Assembly (NCBI GenBank): GCA_030537735.1
Contig: JAUNVG010000001.1
Coordinates: 398,167 to 444,480, forward strand
DNA: 46,314 nucleotides
Direction: 5' to 3'
Source: Actinomycetaceae bacterium
Lineage (GTDB): Bacteria; Actinomycetota; Actinomycetes; Actinomycetales; Actinomycetaceae
Made by a program: the position numbers and the translations under genes. Shown here piece by piece: positions 8,420-16,860 of the stretch (its first letter is position 1; every line of letters begins with the position of its first letter). Below the pieces are notes generated by a model, which was not told the DNA's origin, did no database searches, and saw only the letters and a program-made list of their open reading frames with translations.

Positions 8420-8592
8420 CGGTGTAACCTCCTAGGTAAACAATTCTTTCACTAACTTGTCAGTCTAGTGGTCTAAGCTGCTCATTAGGTAAGCAATGAG
8501 GGTGAGTCCTAACGGACGTATGGCTAAAGCCCATGCACGTGTGTCAATTTGTGACAGACAAGCCACTGGAATGGGGTCAGGAGACCTGCACT

Positions 8593-10398
8593 ATGATCGA
8601 AGACTTTAGGCAAGTATCTGCCGTACCTAAAGCAGTGCACTCACGCACCTTCATAGTTGTAGATGTAGAGACCACCGGTTTGCGCGCTACCGACGCCATC
8701 ACAGAGATAGGTGCGGTAAGAATAGTAGATGGCGTGATTATGGACTCTTTTACCTCCCTAGTAGACCCGCAGCGCCCCATCCCCCCAGCAGTGACTTCCC
8801 TAACTGGAATAACTGACTCAATGGTGGCTCAAGCCCCCAGCGTGAAAACTGTGATCGAGGATTTCATTTCTTGGGCAAAGCTAGATACCACCACCGACCA
8901 CGATCAGGCAGGTGTAACCCTGCTGGCCCATAACGCCAATTTTGATATCGGGTTCATCACTCGCGCCTGCGCAGCCAATGATGTTCACTGGCCCACCCCG
9001 CACGTTCTGGACACGCTCTCGTTGGCCCGTACACATCTTCCCCGCCCGTTGGTTGGCAACTACCGGCTAGCAACGCTAGTGAATTTCTTCCAAGTTAGGA
9101 ATCCTGCGGCCCACCGCGCCCTCGCAGACGCTTACGCTTGCGCCGCTGTTTTCCTCGGCATAGTGACACGCCTGACCCAAGAGCATCACCAACAGGGCCT
9201 CGACTTCACCTATCAAGACCTGCTAGTTGCCGCGTCTCCATCACCGTATGAATACCGACATCAGCTTTCGCTAACGCGCACCCTGCCAACGTCTGCGGGC
9301 GTTTATATTTTCCGCACCGATTCCGGCATTGTTCTCTACGTTGGGTCTGCAACCAACCTGCGAAACCGGGTTCGCTCCTATTTCGGCAGTAGTGAGAACC
9401 GCGAAAGAATACTGCGCTCCCTGGGTCAAATCAGCAAGATAGAAACCATCGTCACAAAAACCGTGTTGGAGGCGCGGGTTGTTGAACTACAGGCCATCCG
9501 TGAGCACCAGCCAATCTTAAATAGGTCTTCACGCCACCAGGACGAAACCGTGTGGTTACTGCAAATGCCGGAGGGCATCACCACTACGCACAGTCTGCAA
9601 GTGCTTCAAGCTAGTCGCGCTTTAGGACCATTCCGCCATACCGCTCAGGCCCTTCGAGCCCGCGCTGCCATCGCGGTAGCCACCGGGATGGATGAGTTCG
9701 AAGCCATGCACCTATCTGGCCGTCCTTTGCCTCTACCCGGTACAGAAGCTATGGACGCCCTACGTGGGCATAGCCAATTTGTCACTTCTTCCTTGCATGC
9801 GCTTATGGCTTCCTACGCTAGGGAGCACCGCTTCGAAGCTGCCCAACGGATCCGGGTGTTGCTAGACAGCTACCTCGAAGGCGTGCGCCGCCAACGTGAT
9901 ACCGCCCGGGTGGCAACAGCCGCAATAGCTTGGGCGCGCCCGTTAGATACACCCTCGCAAGACGCTAGCGCGGGTTCTTCCCGGGCCGGTAAATGGCGCC
10001 TACACCTGGCGATAGCAGGAAAGCTCGTCTCAACTTCAATCGTGGACTGCGAAGCAAGCGAGCTTGAGTGGCACTTAGCTGAGTTATTTGCACTTGCGGA
10101 CCCGCAATATGGGTCCTTAATCGAAAAACTGCGACTTCGCTGGGAGCAAAAACACCTTCCCCAAGCACCTTACTTAGATGCCGGCAAGTACTTGGAGTGG
10201 GCCAGCTGGGAGGAAGTGCGCGAGCTGACTCGTGATCTAGAATCCAGCGAAACCAAGTTGATGTGGTGGGATGGTCCCATTCCCTGGGCAAGCCAGGTAA
10301 GTTGGCGTCATTTAGAGGCAGATCTTGGGGGTAACTCAGCGGTCAGCCAGACGAAACTCACCATAGATCGGGAAAGGCCCGACACTGACTACAACTAG
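8593..10398 (+). CDS. Fusion of DEDDh 3'-5' exonuclease and UvrC-like GIY-YIG nuclease
   Basis: From the ATG at 8593 (AGGAG 9 nt upstream) the protein has 601 residues. Residues ~19-180 form a DnaQ-like exonuclease with DVETTGL (Asp24, Glu26), AHNANFD (Asp108) and HRALADA (His164, Asp169). Residues ~222-300 form a GIY-YIG domain: GVYIF (Tyr228), LYVG (Tyr239), NLRNRVRSYF and Glu288 in VVELQAIREHQP. A later AREHRFEAAQRIRVLL segment resembles the UVR motif that binds UvrB. The architecture matches M. tuberculosis Rv2191. All catalytic positions appear present, so it may incise and trim damaged DNA; the exact role is unproven. Confidence 0.88.
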   Translation: MIEDFRQVSAVPKAVHSRTFIVVDVETTGLRATDAITEIGAVRIVDGVIMDSFTSLVDPQRPIPPAVTSLTGITDSMVAQAPSVKTVIEDFISWAKLDTTTDHDQAGVTLLAHNANFDIGFITRACAANDVHWPTPHVLDTLSLARTHLPRPLVGNYRLATLVNFFQVRNPAAHRALADAYACAAVFLGIVTRLTQEHHQQGLDFTYQDLLVAASPSPYEYRHQLSLTRTLPTSAGVYIFRTDSGIVLYVGSATNLRNRVRSYFGSSENRERILRSLGQISKIETIVTKTVLEARVVELQAIREHQPILNRSSRHQDETVWLLQMPEGITTTHSLQVLQASRALGPFRHTAQALRARAAIAVATGMDEFEAMHLSGRPLPLPGTEAMDALRGHSQFVTSSLHALMASYAREHRFEAAQRIRVLLDSYLEGVRRQRDTARVATAAIAWARPLDTPSQDASAGSSRAGKWRLHLAIAGKLVSTSIVDCEASELEWHLAELFALADPQYGSLIEKLRLRWEQKHLPQAPYLDAGKYLEWASWEEVRELTRDLESSETKLMWWDGPIPWASQVSWRHLEADLGGNSAVSQTKLTIDRERPDTDYN

Positions 10399-10434
10399 CG
10401 GGCGTTCTACCTTAACGCTAGTTGACGGTAGTCA
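10386..10434. terminator. Bidirectional hairpin between convergent genes
   Basis: CAACTAGCG (10392-10400) pairs with CGCTAGTTG (10416-10424), and the outer TGACTA/TAGTCA can also pair across a 4-nt bulge. The stem includes the stop codon of the nuclease gene and faces the end of the opposite gene. Confidence 0.65.
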
Positions 10435-10463
10435 AGTGCCTGGCCTTCCGCTGTGACTGCCTA

Positions 10464-10856
10464 TTATTTCTGCAGCAGTTCCGCCAGTGCCTGGCGCACC
10501 TCAATAGGATCTAGCGGCGTCGTGATCACCTTGCTACTTCCAGCAAACCGCGCTAACCATTCATCTTGAGGGCGGGCGATCAAAACCATCGCGGGCGCAA
10601 CGTTGTCGTGTTCTACATGTAGGCGTCGCAGCACCGCCATGCCGCCTTCTTTTTGCGTTTCGCCATCAAGGATCAACGCATCGATTTGATTTTCTGCGAA
10701 CTTAGTTACTGCCCCTTCTGCAGTGGCAGCTTCAACCCATTCCACAGGCGCCATTCCCGCAGCCGCTCGCACACCCACTGCGTCCATCACTGCGCGTCGA
10801 GTTTCCACATCATCGGAATAGAGCAAAACTTTCAGCTGTGCACGTTCATCACTCAT
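10464..10856 (-). CDS. Stand-alone response-regulator receiver-like protein, atypical
   Basis: The 130-residue protein has the alternating strand-helix pattern of a CheY-like receiver. The acidic pair is in LLYSDDVETRRAV, and the expected phospho-acceptor is Asp in ALILDGE. The conserved Lys near the end is missing: VITTPLDPIEV has Thr before Pro where receivers have Lys-Pro. The Thr/Ser switch position in MVLIARPQDEW is also not standard. No output domain and no histidine kinase gene are near. It may be a phosphorylation-independent adaptor. AAGGA precedes the ATG. It lies downstream of the FKBP gene on the same strand. Confidence 0.65.
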   Translation of the reverse strand: MSDERAQLKVLLYSDDVETRRAVMDAVGVRAAAGMAPVEWVEAATAEGAVTKFAENQIDALILDGETQKEGGMAVLRRLHVEHDNVAPAMVLIARPQDEWLARFAGSSKVITTPLDPIEVRQALAELLQK

Positions 10857-11000
10857 CGGTAGATCCTTTTCTTCCTCGACGCGGATTTCCTAACCAATTA
10901 ACCATTGTATAGTTCCCAACTAGTTTTAGTTCATTGCGCGTGTACGTCCACCGGCGTGAACCGATTCCCACAGTCTCAACGAGCCAGGGACTTAAGTGAA

Positions 11001-11963
11001 CTAGGGCCTAAGTGCGCTAATCAGATCGTAGATAATGATCTGAGATTCTCCGTCCGCAACCGGCGTCTCAACCATCACCCGCGAACCTAGAGTTTGTCCA
11101 ACTACCCCAGGGGTGTCACCAACGGGCTGAGGTGAAACCAGCGGTTCCCCGTTTTCCCACGTCACTCGCTTACTCTTAGAGCTAGTTTCCATAAGGGTTG
11201 CGTGGAAAGCTACGTAATCGGCTTCGTTGATCTTCTCCCCAGTACCAGTCGAAAGCACCGTCACTCGTATCGCTTCGGGAGCTTTATAGCCGTCGGAAAG
11301 TTCCAGCTGAGGGTCCGCCCCCAGCTCCCCGGTAATGCTCACTCCGTCAGGTAGCGCCTCATTGGTGGGGGTAGCGCCCTTTAGATTCGAAATATCTGAA
11401 GTCTGCATAACGCCGGTGATATCGATAACGAAAACTAGTGTGGAGTTCGCCGGTATTTTCTCGGTTGCGTGGTCGCCATAACCCCACTTCGCGGGCACCA
11501 CCAACTCAACCCGATCACCAACGTGCTGTCCGGCAAGCCCCAATTGCCAGCCCTCAATTAGTCTGCCCAGTTCGAACACTACCGGTTGAGGATTCTCGCC
11601 TCCGCGTTCGAAAGTGGAGTCGAAGATCGAGCCGTCGTCCCAAAGCACGCCGTGGTAGTGTATTGCAACTGCTGCCCCGGAGGGAACTTCTTCACCATCA
11701 CCTTGTATAACGGTCTTGGCGACAATAGTGTCAGGGGCCTGAGCCGAAACCGGTTTAACGGACACGCTCTTAGCAAATTCGCCGCCCACTTCCGGTAGTG
11801 GACCGTCGTAGTCACGGTTAACCACAGTTTCGGCAGCCGCAGAAGCATCCGCGCTAGGGGTATTTGTTTCCTGCGCATTGGGATCATTTTCTGCAGTGCA
11901 GCCGGCTAATGCCAGAGCCGAAGACGAAATCGCTACAAGGAATAGTCGGGCAATAGCCTTCAT
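11001..11963 (-). CDS. FKBP-type peptidyl-prolyl isomerase lipoprotein
   Basis: The 320-residue protein begins with a lipoprotein signal: charged MKAIAR, a hydrophobic run, then the lipobox LAGC with Cys at about residue 22. A clear FKBP domain spans residues ~85-185, with VAIHYHGVLWDDGSIFDST, VIEGW-like LIEGWQLGL and IPANSTLVFVIDI. The last ~110 residues look like a second, degenerate FKBP-like domain. It should be anchored outside the membrane and help fold exported proteins. The Shine-Dalgarno (AGAAGAAAG) is weak. The erpA gene lies 48 bp upstream, so the two may be co-transcribed. Confidence 0.87.
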   Translation of the reverse strand: MKAIARLFLVAISSSALALAGCTAENDPNAQETNTPSADASAAAETVVNRDYDGPLPEVGGEFAKSVSVKPVSAQAPDTIVAKTVIQGDGEEVPSGAAVAIHYHGVLWDDGSIFDSTFERGGENPQPVVFELGRLIEGWQLGLAGQHVGDRVELVVPAKWGYGDHATEKIPANSTLVFVIDITGVMQTSDISNLKGATPTNEALPDGVSITGELGADPQLELSDGYKAPEAIRVTVLSTGTGEKINEADYVAFHATLMETSSKSKRVTWENGEPLVSPQPVGDTPGVVGQTLGSRVMVETPVADGESQIIIYDLISALRP

Positions 11964-12011
11964 CGAGGTATTTTCTTTCTTCTAGAAAAGGAGCTTATAG
12001 AAGCCGAAGTC

Positions 12012-12386
12012 TTAGTGGAATGACTCACCACACGCACAGGTGCTAGTGGCGTTGGGGTTGTCAATGGTGAATCCCTGTTTTTCGATGGTGTCAAAGTAAT
12101 CGATAGTGGCACCAGCCAAGTACGGTGCAGACATACGGTCAACTACGACTTCAACCCCGTCAAAATCGCGCAGCAAATCATCGTCAAGCAAACGATCGTC
12201 AAAGTACAGTGAGTACACTAAACCAGAGCATCCACCAGCTTGCACGGAAAGACGCAGCCGCAAATCATCGCGCCCCTCTTGCTCTAGTAGGCTGCGCACT
12301 TTATCTGCAGCGGCGGAAGTAAGTTCAACTTCGTGTGCGGGTGCGATGGCATCGTCGTTAGCGGTTACTGGATTTTCGTTGCTCAT
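12012..12386 (-). CDS. erpA: A-type iron-sulfur carrier/insertion protein ErpA
   Basis: This 124-residue HesB/IscA-family protein carries the three conserved cysteines: Cys53 in GGCSGLVY and Cys117/Cys119 in STCACGESFH near the C-terminus. It delivers Fe-S clusters to apo-enzymes in the cytoplasm. An acidic lead of about 18 residues precedes the domain. GAAAGAAGAG lies ahead of the ATG. As in M. tuberculosis (Rv2204c beside Rv2205c), a glycerate-kinase-like gene lies next to it. Confidence 0.93.
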   Translation of the reverse strand: MSNENPVTANDDAIAPAHEVELTSAAADKVRSLLEQEGRDDLRLRLSVQAGGCSGLVYSLYFDDRLLDDDLLRDFDGVEVVVDRMSAPYLAGATIDYFDTIEKQGFTIDNPNATSTCACGESFH

Positions 12387-12491
12387 AGCGATTTTCTCTT
12401 CTTTCGGATGTTAGTCCTACCGGTGGCTCCGGATGGGACTAGTGCGGAATCATTGTATCGACTTACAACACTCTACTGTTAGCCCGCATAC

Positions 12492-13490
12492 TTAGCACTT
12501 TCGCAACCAAGTGCGAGCCAGTATGCCTTGCACGCTTTCAGCATCGTCTCGCCCGCTAACGTGATACACGTTCGTCACCGCCCACTGCGCGACTTCATAG
12601 CGCGAAATCGTGCTTTCATGCGTGAAAACCACAAAGGGAACAGCTTGCTGCTGAGCCCATTGACCTAAGACGGGTATGGGACTGTAAGCAACAGTGTGGG
12701 AATGCAGGGGGCCTGTCAAAGCCACTACCAGGTCGGTTGGGGCTTGCAGGCTAGCAGCGTTCAACTGCATCATAGTTTCCCAAGCGTCCAACACTTGTCC
12801 GCCCACTGCCGGGGCAAGCAGACCTATCCCCCATCCTGTCCCACTGCCACTTCTAAGGGCGGGGCTTTGCTGAACCGGTAGCCGGTGGGGGCCACTGCCT
12901 GAGGTGATTTGTGCAAGACCAGACTTCGCGTCCCACTTCGAAAGTGCTTCACCCAACACTTTTAAGCTGCGCAGGTACTCCTCCGTGACCGTGACCGGCA
13001 TGAGTTGTGGCGTCATAGATACCGCTGAAGAAAGGCCAAGTAACGGGCGATCAGTGGTCGTTAACACTCGTAGACGCCGGTTACCGATGCGCTCACGTGC
13101 ACGGCTAAGTACCTGTTCTACTTGCCCGGTCCCAGCGCCCCGACCTGCTGTGCCCGCCCAGCTTTCAAGCAGGGCACCTAAGCTACCCCACGGCGGCGCC
13201 ACCCTTGGGTCCTCGTGACGCGCAACCAGGTAGGTGGTGGCGCCAGGTGGCGCCCACGCTTGCAAATCAGGCAGCTGCTCGTAGCTGATTAATCGGTCGG
13301 GCCAGGTAAGCAAGGACTCAAGCTCATCGGGTTCAACCCTTATCACCCGTGCTTTTACCTGCCCATCCGACAGTTGCTCTTTCAGCCCCTGGGCCGTCAA
13401 AGACGGGCCCGGGGCGTTTCCACCAGCTTCGCTATGCCCAAGCTTGCCAGCTACCGCCAAGTGCTGAAAAGCGCTTTGTCCACTCACCAT
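12492..13490 (-). CDS. Divergent glycerate-kinase-family protein, probably catalytically altered
   Basis: The 332-residue protein does not open with the PDSFKG motif of glycerate kinases, yet later parts align with that family. VLTTTDRPLLG (142-152) resembles the V-x-D-V-x-N-PLLG segment, SGTGWGIGLL (216-225) the Gly-rich loop, and DLVVALTGPLHSHTVAYSPI (253-272) the DLVITGEGRxDxQTxxGKxP signature, followed by AQQQAVPFVVF. The key GEG and Asp of that signature are replaced by LTG and His-Ser. Its position beside erpA matches Rv2205c. Function may be lost or changed. TAGAAA 7 nt before the ATG is a weak leaderless signal. Confidence 0.65.
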   Translation of the reverse strand: MVSGQSAFQHLAVAGKLGHSEAGGNAPGPSLTAQGLKEQLSDGQVKARVIRVEPDELESLLTWPDRLISYEQLPDLQAWAPPGATTYLVARHEDPRVAPPWGSLGALLESWAGTAGRGAGTGQVEQVLSRARERIGNRRLRVLTTTDRPLLGLSSAVSMTPQLMPVTVTEEYLRSLKVLGEALSKWDAKSGLAQITSGSGPHRLPVQQSPALRSGSGTGWGIGLLAPAVGGQVLDAWETMMQLNAASLQAPTDLVVALTGPLHSHTVAYSPIPVLGQWAQQQAVPFVVFTHESTISRYEVAQWAVTNVYHVSGRDDAESVQGILARTWLRKC

Positions 13491-13517
13491 AGTTAGGTTT
13501 CTAGGTCAGTTCTGCAC

Positions 13518-14867
13518 TTACACCTGTGCGAATTTTTGCAGCATCAAAGCCTGCGCGAGGATGGCGTTATGCAACACGCTTAGGTCTTGACTTTCATTTT
13601 CCGAATGCGCGTTGGTGGCCGGGTCTTCGACGCCGGTGACGATTACTTGCGCCTGGGGGAACTCTCGTTGGAAGTCCGAGATAAAAGGTATCGACCCTCC
13701 CACACCAATATTGACTGACGCAACTCCCCACGCCTGGCTGAGACATTCATGGGCGATACGGGCCGCGGCAGATTCTAAATCAGCGCGATAGGACGGCCCG
13801 ATTTCCCCTTCGATCACCTTCACCTGGGCACCAAAGGGAACATGGCTTTGCACGTGCTTAACCAATGCTTCCATAGCTTTGTCACCGTCCTCGCCAGGTA
13901 CCGTACGCAAGGAAACTTTGAAACTGCACTCCGGAATAATGGTGTTGGAAGACTCCCGCACCGAGGTGGCGTCAAAACCAATAATGGACAATGCCGGTTG
14001 GGTCCACATGCGCGAAGCCAGGTCACCAACTCCGGCTAGTTTCGTTCCCGGTAGCAACGAAGCATCGCGACGAAAATCCGTTTCGTCCCAGTCCACGTCG
14101 GAAGTAGTCGAGCCACCCAGTCCTTCGATAGCGACCTTGCCGTCCTCATCGTGGAAGCTAGCTATCAGCCGGCTAGCCAGCGTAACGGCATCCAGCACTG
14201 GCCCGCCGAACATTCCCGAGTGCAAAGCATGATCTAATACCCGCACCTGGACCGTGGCATCGACCAGTCCGCGCAGTGAGGCGGTAACCGCAGGTACCTG
14301 CACGGTCCAGTTATCGGAGTCAGCCACCACGATGTAGTCGGCAGCCAAAAGCTCGTGATACGTGCGCAGGAAATCTGGGAATGAGGGAGAACCGATCTCT
14401 TCTTCACCTTCGATAAAGACGGTCACGTTAACGCCCAGATCATCACCCAGCAGCGATAGGGCCCCCAGGTGAACAATCACTCCGGCACCATCGTCGGAGG
14501 TACCACGTCCATACAGGCGCCCATCACGTTCTTGCGGTTCAAATGGGTCCGACAGCCAACGTTGCGTATCGCCTGCTGGTTGCACGTCGTGGTGGGCGTA
14601 TAGCAGCACGGTCGGTGCCCCCTCTATGTGAGGAGTTTGACCAACTACCGCAGGGCGTCCCTGACTTCCATCTGGATTCTTAGCCGCGAGGATCTGGGTA
14701 TCTAACCCGCGTTCAGCTAAACGTTTTTCTACCCAACGCGCACTTTCCCAAACCTTCGTTTGGTCGAAAGAATCCGAAGACACTGAAGGAATACGCACAA
14801 GGTCCTTGAGTTCTTCAACAAGCGCGGGGAATATTTCTTCCAGGTTCTTTCGTAGTTCTACTGTCAT
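13518..14867 (-). CDS. M20-family metallo-dipeptidase
   Basis: At 449 residues it matches M20 dipeptidases of the Rv2141c/PepV-like group. Zinc-site motifs are LYAHHDVQPAG (first His ligand region), RGTSDDGAG (bridging Asp), EGEEEIGS (catalytic and ligand Glu), and the C-terminal HSENE His. A central lid domain is implied by residues ~200-320. It should hydrolyse dipeptides or similar peptides in the cytoplasm. The ATG at 14867 has no Shine-Dalgarno, but TAGCGT lies 7 nt upstream on the minus strand. The gene is divergent from the DUF3043 gene, with 96 bp between the starts. Confidence 0.9.
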   Translation of the reverse strand: MTVELRKNLEEIFPALVEELKDLVRIPSVSSDSFDQTKVWESARWVEKRLAERGLDTQILAAKNPDGSQGRPAVVGQTPHIEGAPTVLLYAHHDVQPAGDTQRWLSDPFEPQERDGRLYGRGTSDDGAGVIVHLGALSLLGDDLGVNVTVFIEGEEEIGSPSFPDFLRTYHELLAADYIVVADSDNWTVQVPAVTASLRGLVDATVQVRVLDHALHSGMFGGPVLDAVTLASRLIASFHDEDGKVAIEGLGGSTTSDVDWDETDFRRDASLLPGTKLAGVGDLASRMWTQPALSIIGFDATSVRESSNTIIPECSFKVSLRTVPGEDGDKAMEALVKHVQSHVPFGAQVKVIEGEIGPSYRADLESAAARIAHECLSQAWGVASVNIGVGGSIPFISDFQREFPQAQVIVTGVEDPATNAHSENESQDLSVLHNAILAQALMLQKFAQV

Positions 14868-14874
14868 GGACTTA

Positions 14875-14880
14875 ACGCTA
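14875..14880 (-). promoter_or_regulatory. Candidate -10 element for leaderless dipeptidase gene (TAGCGT)
   Basis: TAGCGT, 7 nt spacer, ATG at 14867 on the minus strand; no Shine-Dalgarno is present. Confidence 0.45.
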
Positions 14881-14950
14881 TCAATGCCTGGGGAAACATC
14901 CTAATGCAGTACGAAACCTCTTTGGGTTCTAGTTAGCCCAATGCTTCAGG

Positions 14951-14956
14951 TACAGT
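14951..14956 (+). promoter_or_regulatory. Candidate -10 element for leaderless DUF3043 gene (TACAGT)
   Basis: TACAGT, 7 nt spacer, GTG at 14964. Confidence 0.45.
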
Positions 14957-14963
14957 AAGAAGC

Positions 14964-15587
14964 GTGTTTGGAAAGCAAAAGAGCAGTGAAGTAACCGGCA
15001 ACTCGGCTGCGTCCGAGAAAGTTGTTAAGTCCCCGAAAAAAGGTAAGGGACGCCCCACTCCTACCCGGAAACAGGCTGAAGCTGCGCGACGTCGGGATGC
15101 CATTCCCGCCGACCGCAAGCTAGCTAAGAAGCTAGCTAAAGAGCGCCGGGATTTAGCTTGGCAACGCCAGCAAGAAGCTTTGGAAACCGGGGACGAACGC
15201 TACCTCCCGGCACGCGACCTAGGGCCGGCTCGACGTTTCATCCGCAACTATGTAGATGCGCGTTGGTCTTTTGCTGAGTTTGTGCTGCCCGCCATGCTGC
15301 TGATGTTCGTTGCCGTTTTTGCAGTGGGACTGCTAGCCCGCTACACCTCTGCGGCGGTGGCTGCTAACACCTTACAGGTAGTGACCATGGGTACCTATGG
15401 CCTGCTGCTGCTTTCAATCGTTGAGTCGATTTGGGTGGTGCGCAAGTCCCGTCGCCTCTACGAAGAAAAACACCCCTCTAAGCCGTGGACCCGGGGCGCT
15501 TGGTTCTACACCTTCTCCCGCATGATTATGGCTCGCCGGTGGCGCAAGCCCAACCCGCAGGTGGAGCGAGGAGCCTCAATCAAATAG
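14964..15587 (+). CDS. DUF3043 membrane protein
   Basis: The 207-residue protein starts with a Lys-rich cytoplasmic segment containing KGRPTPTRKQAEAARRR and RKLAKKLAKERR. Two membrane helices follow (about residues 108-130 and 138-160), and then a basic C-terminal tail. This layout, and the GRPTPxRKxAEAxRR motif, are typical of DUF3043, an actinobacterial family without known function. In mycobacteria the homologue (Rv2206) also sits next to the glycerate-kinase-like gene. The GTG start is supported by TACAGT 7 nt upstream. Tandem repeats begin at its stop codon. Confidence 0.87.
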   Translation: MFGKQKSSEVTGNSAASEKVVKSPKKGKGRPTPTRKQAEAARRRDAIPADRKLAKKLAKERRDLAWQRQQEALETGDERYLPARDLGPARRFIRNYVDARWSFAEFVLPAMLLMFVAVFAVGLLARYTSAAVAANTLQVVTMGTYGLLLLSIVESIWVVRKSRRLYEEKHPSKPWTRGAWFYTFSRMIMARRWRKPNPQVERGASIK

Positions 15588-15646
15588 CGGCTAGCGCCTA
15601 GTCAAATAGCGCTTAGGACCTCCCCAAATAGCGGGCTGTAGCTACT
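15581..15646. repeat. Three 22-bp degenerate tandem repeats at the DUF3043 stop codon
   Basis: CAAATAGCG occurs at 15581, 15603 and 15625, exactly 22 bp apart; the rest of each unit is degenerate. The TAG within the first copy is the stop codon of the DUF3043 gene. The array lies between convergent genes (the other is pyrD). Confidence 0.8.
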
Positions 15647-15722
15647 GCAGGCGCTTGCACCTACCTTCCCAAGTTAGCTGTTGCGCACCTGGCGCCCCGC
15701 ATTTGAATCGATTGCGCTCAAT

Positions 15723-16757
15723 CTAGTATCCGCGCTCACGCAAACCTCGGTTAATCTTACTTGGCCAAAGCGCTCCCTGATAGATGAAGGCGGTTAGGCC
15801 TTCAAGTAGGTCTGCCCCTGCCTCCAGCAGCCTCTGTGCATCTTCAACACTGCTGATCCCTCCGACTCCGATAATGGTGCGGGACGGATCTAGCTCTTTA
15901 CGAAGTAACCGAATCACAGCTTCAGCGCGATCAAGTAAGCGCGGCCCGGACACTCCGCCTTCCCCATATTCATGCTGGTTAGTCGTATTAGTGGCGACAA
16001 TTCCTGCTACGTCAAGCCGATTAACTAGGCCCGCTATATTGACAATCTCATCATCTTCCAGATCCGGAGCGATCTTCACCAAAATCGGGACACGCTTCGC
16101 TTTCCCACTGCAAGCTTCGCTAGCTCCCTGCTTCGTCGCCGTGACGATCTGTTCTAAAGACTCAACAGTTTGCAGCTGGCGCAGACCTACGGTGTTGGGT
16201 GAGGAAACATTTATCACCAGAAAATCAGCTAAATCGGCAAGTTCACGCGCGCAGCGATAGTAGTCCTGCGGGGCTTGGTCGGCCGCAGTGGTCTTATTCT
16301 TACCGATGTTGACACCAATCACCAGGCTGCGTCCGGCTTTAGTTTTGCGTAGCTTCCGCAGACGTTGGCGCACCACTTCAGCGCCTTCATTGTTGAAACC
16401 CATGCGGTTTCGGATTTCCTTGGATTCAGGTAGTCGCCACAGACGAGGCTTATCGTTGCCCGGTTGCGGACGCGGCGTCACTGTTCCGACTTCTACGAAG
16501 GAAAACCCCATGGCTGCGAACGCTGGCACTGCCCTGGCGTTCTTATCCATTCCGGCAGCTAAGCCCAGTTTGCCCCGCATCATCCGAGGCACGAATCCGT
16601 CAGCCTCTAGCCGCTCTTCTACGCGTGGAAACGTTGCCCGCATGGTTGCCGCGGCACCGGGAAGGCGACTGCAGGTCTCCAGCGCGCTCATCACTACGTC
16701 GTGGGCCTGCTCGGGGTCAGTGCGACTTATGAAGTGCTTAAAAATCCATTCATACAC
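15723..16757 (-). CDS. pyrD: Class 2 (quinone-linked) dihydroorotate dehydrogenase
   Basis: The 344-residue enzyme oxidises dihydroorotate to orotate in pyrimidine synthesis, passing electrons to membrane quinone. Class 2 features are the N-terminal helical region (YEWIFKHFISRTDPEQAH), GLAAGMDKN, FVEVGTVTPRPQPGN, NRMGFNNEG, and NVSSPNTVGLRQLQ with the catalytic Ser. KIAPDL and GVGGISS complete the flavin site. The GTG at 16757 is chosen because homology begins there and TAGGCT lies 7 nt upstream. The frame is open further to 16937, but that would overlap the upstream gene. Confidence 0.93.
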   Translation of the reverse strand: MYEWIFKHFISRTDPEQAHDVVMSALETCSRLPGAAATMRATFPRVEERLEADGFVPRMMRGKLGLAAGMDKNARAVPAFAAMGFSFVEVGTVTPRPQPGNDKPRLWRLPESKEIRNRMGFNNEGAEVVRQRLRKLRKTKAGRSLVIGVNIGKNKTTAADQAPQDYYRCARELADLADFLVINVSSPNTVGLRQLQTVESLEQIVTATKQGASEACSGKAKRVPILVKIAPDLEDDEIVNIAGLVNRLDVAGIVATNTTNQHEYGEGGVSGPRLLDRAEAVIRLLRKELDPSRTIIGVGGISSVEDAQRLLEAGADLLEGLTAFIYQGALWPSKINRGLRERGY

Positions 16758-16764
16758 GCCCCCA

Positions 16765-16770
16765 AGCCTA
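16765..16770 (-). promoter_or_regulatory. Candidate -10 element for leaderless pyrD (TAGGCT)
   Basis: TAGGCT, 7 nt spacer, GTG at 16757 on the minus strand; the same hexamer serves aroG. Confidence 0.45.
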
Positions 16771-16860
16771 CCTTGTAAAAAGCTCCGGTAGTGTTTTGCA
16801 CTCAGTACAATCTCCAGTCGCCTTCCAATATTTCGGTGCCGCTTCAGTGCAGCGGGTAGC

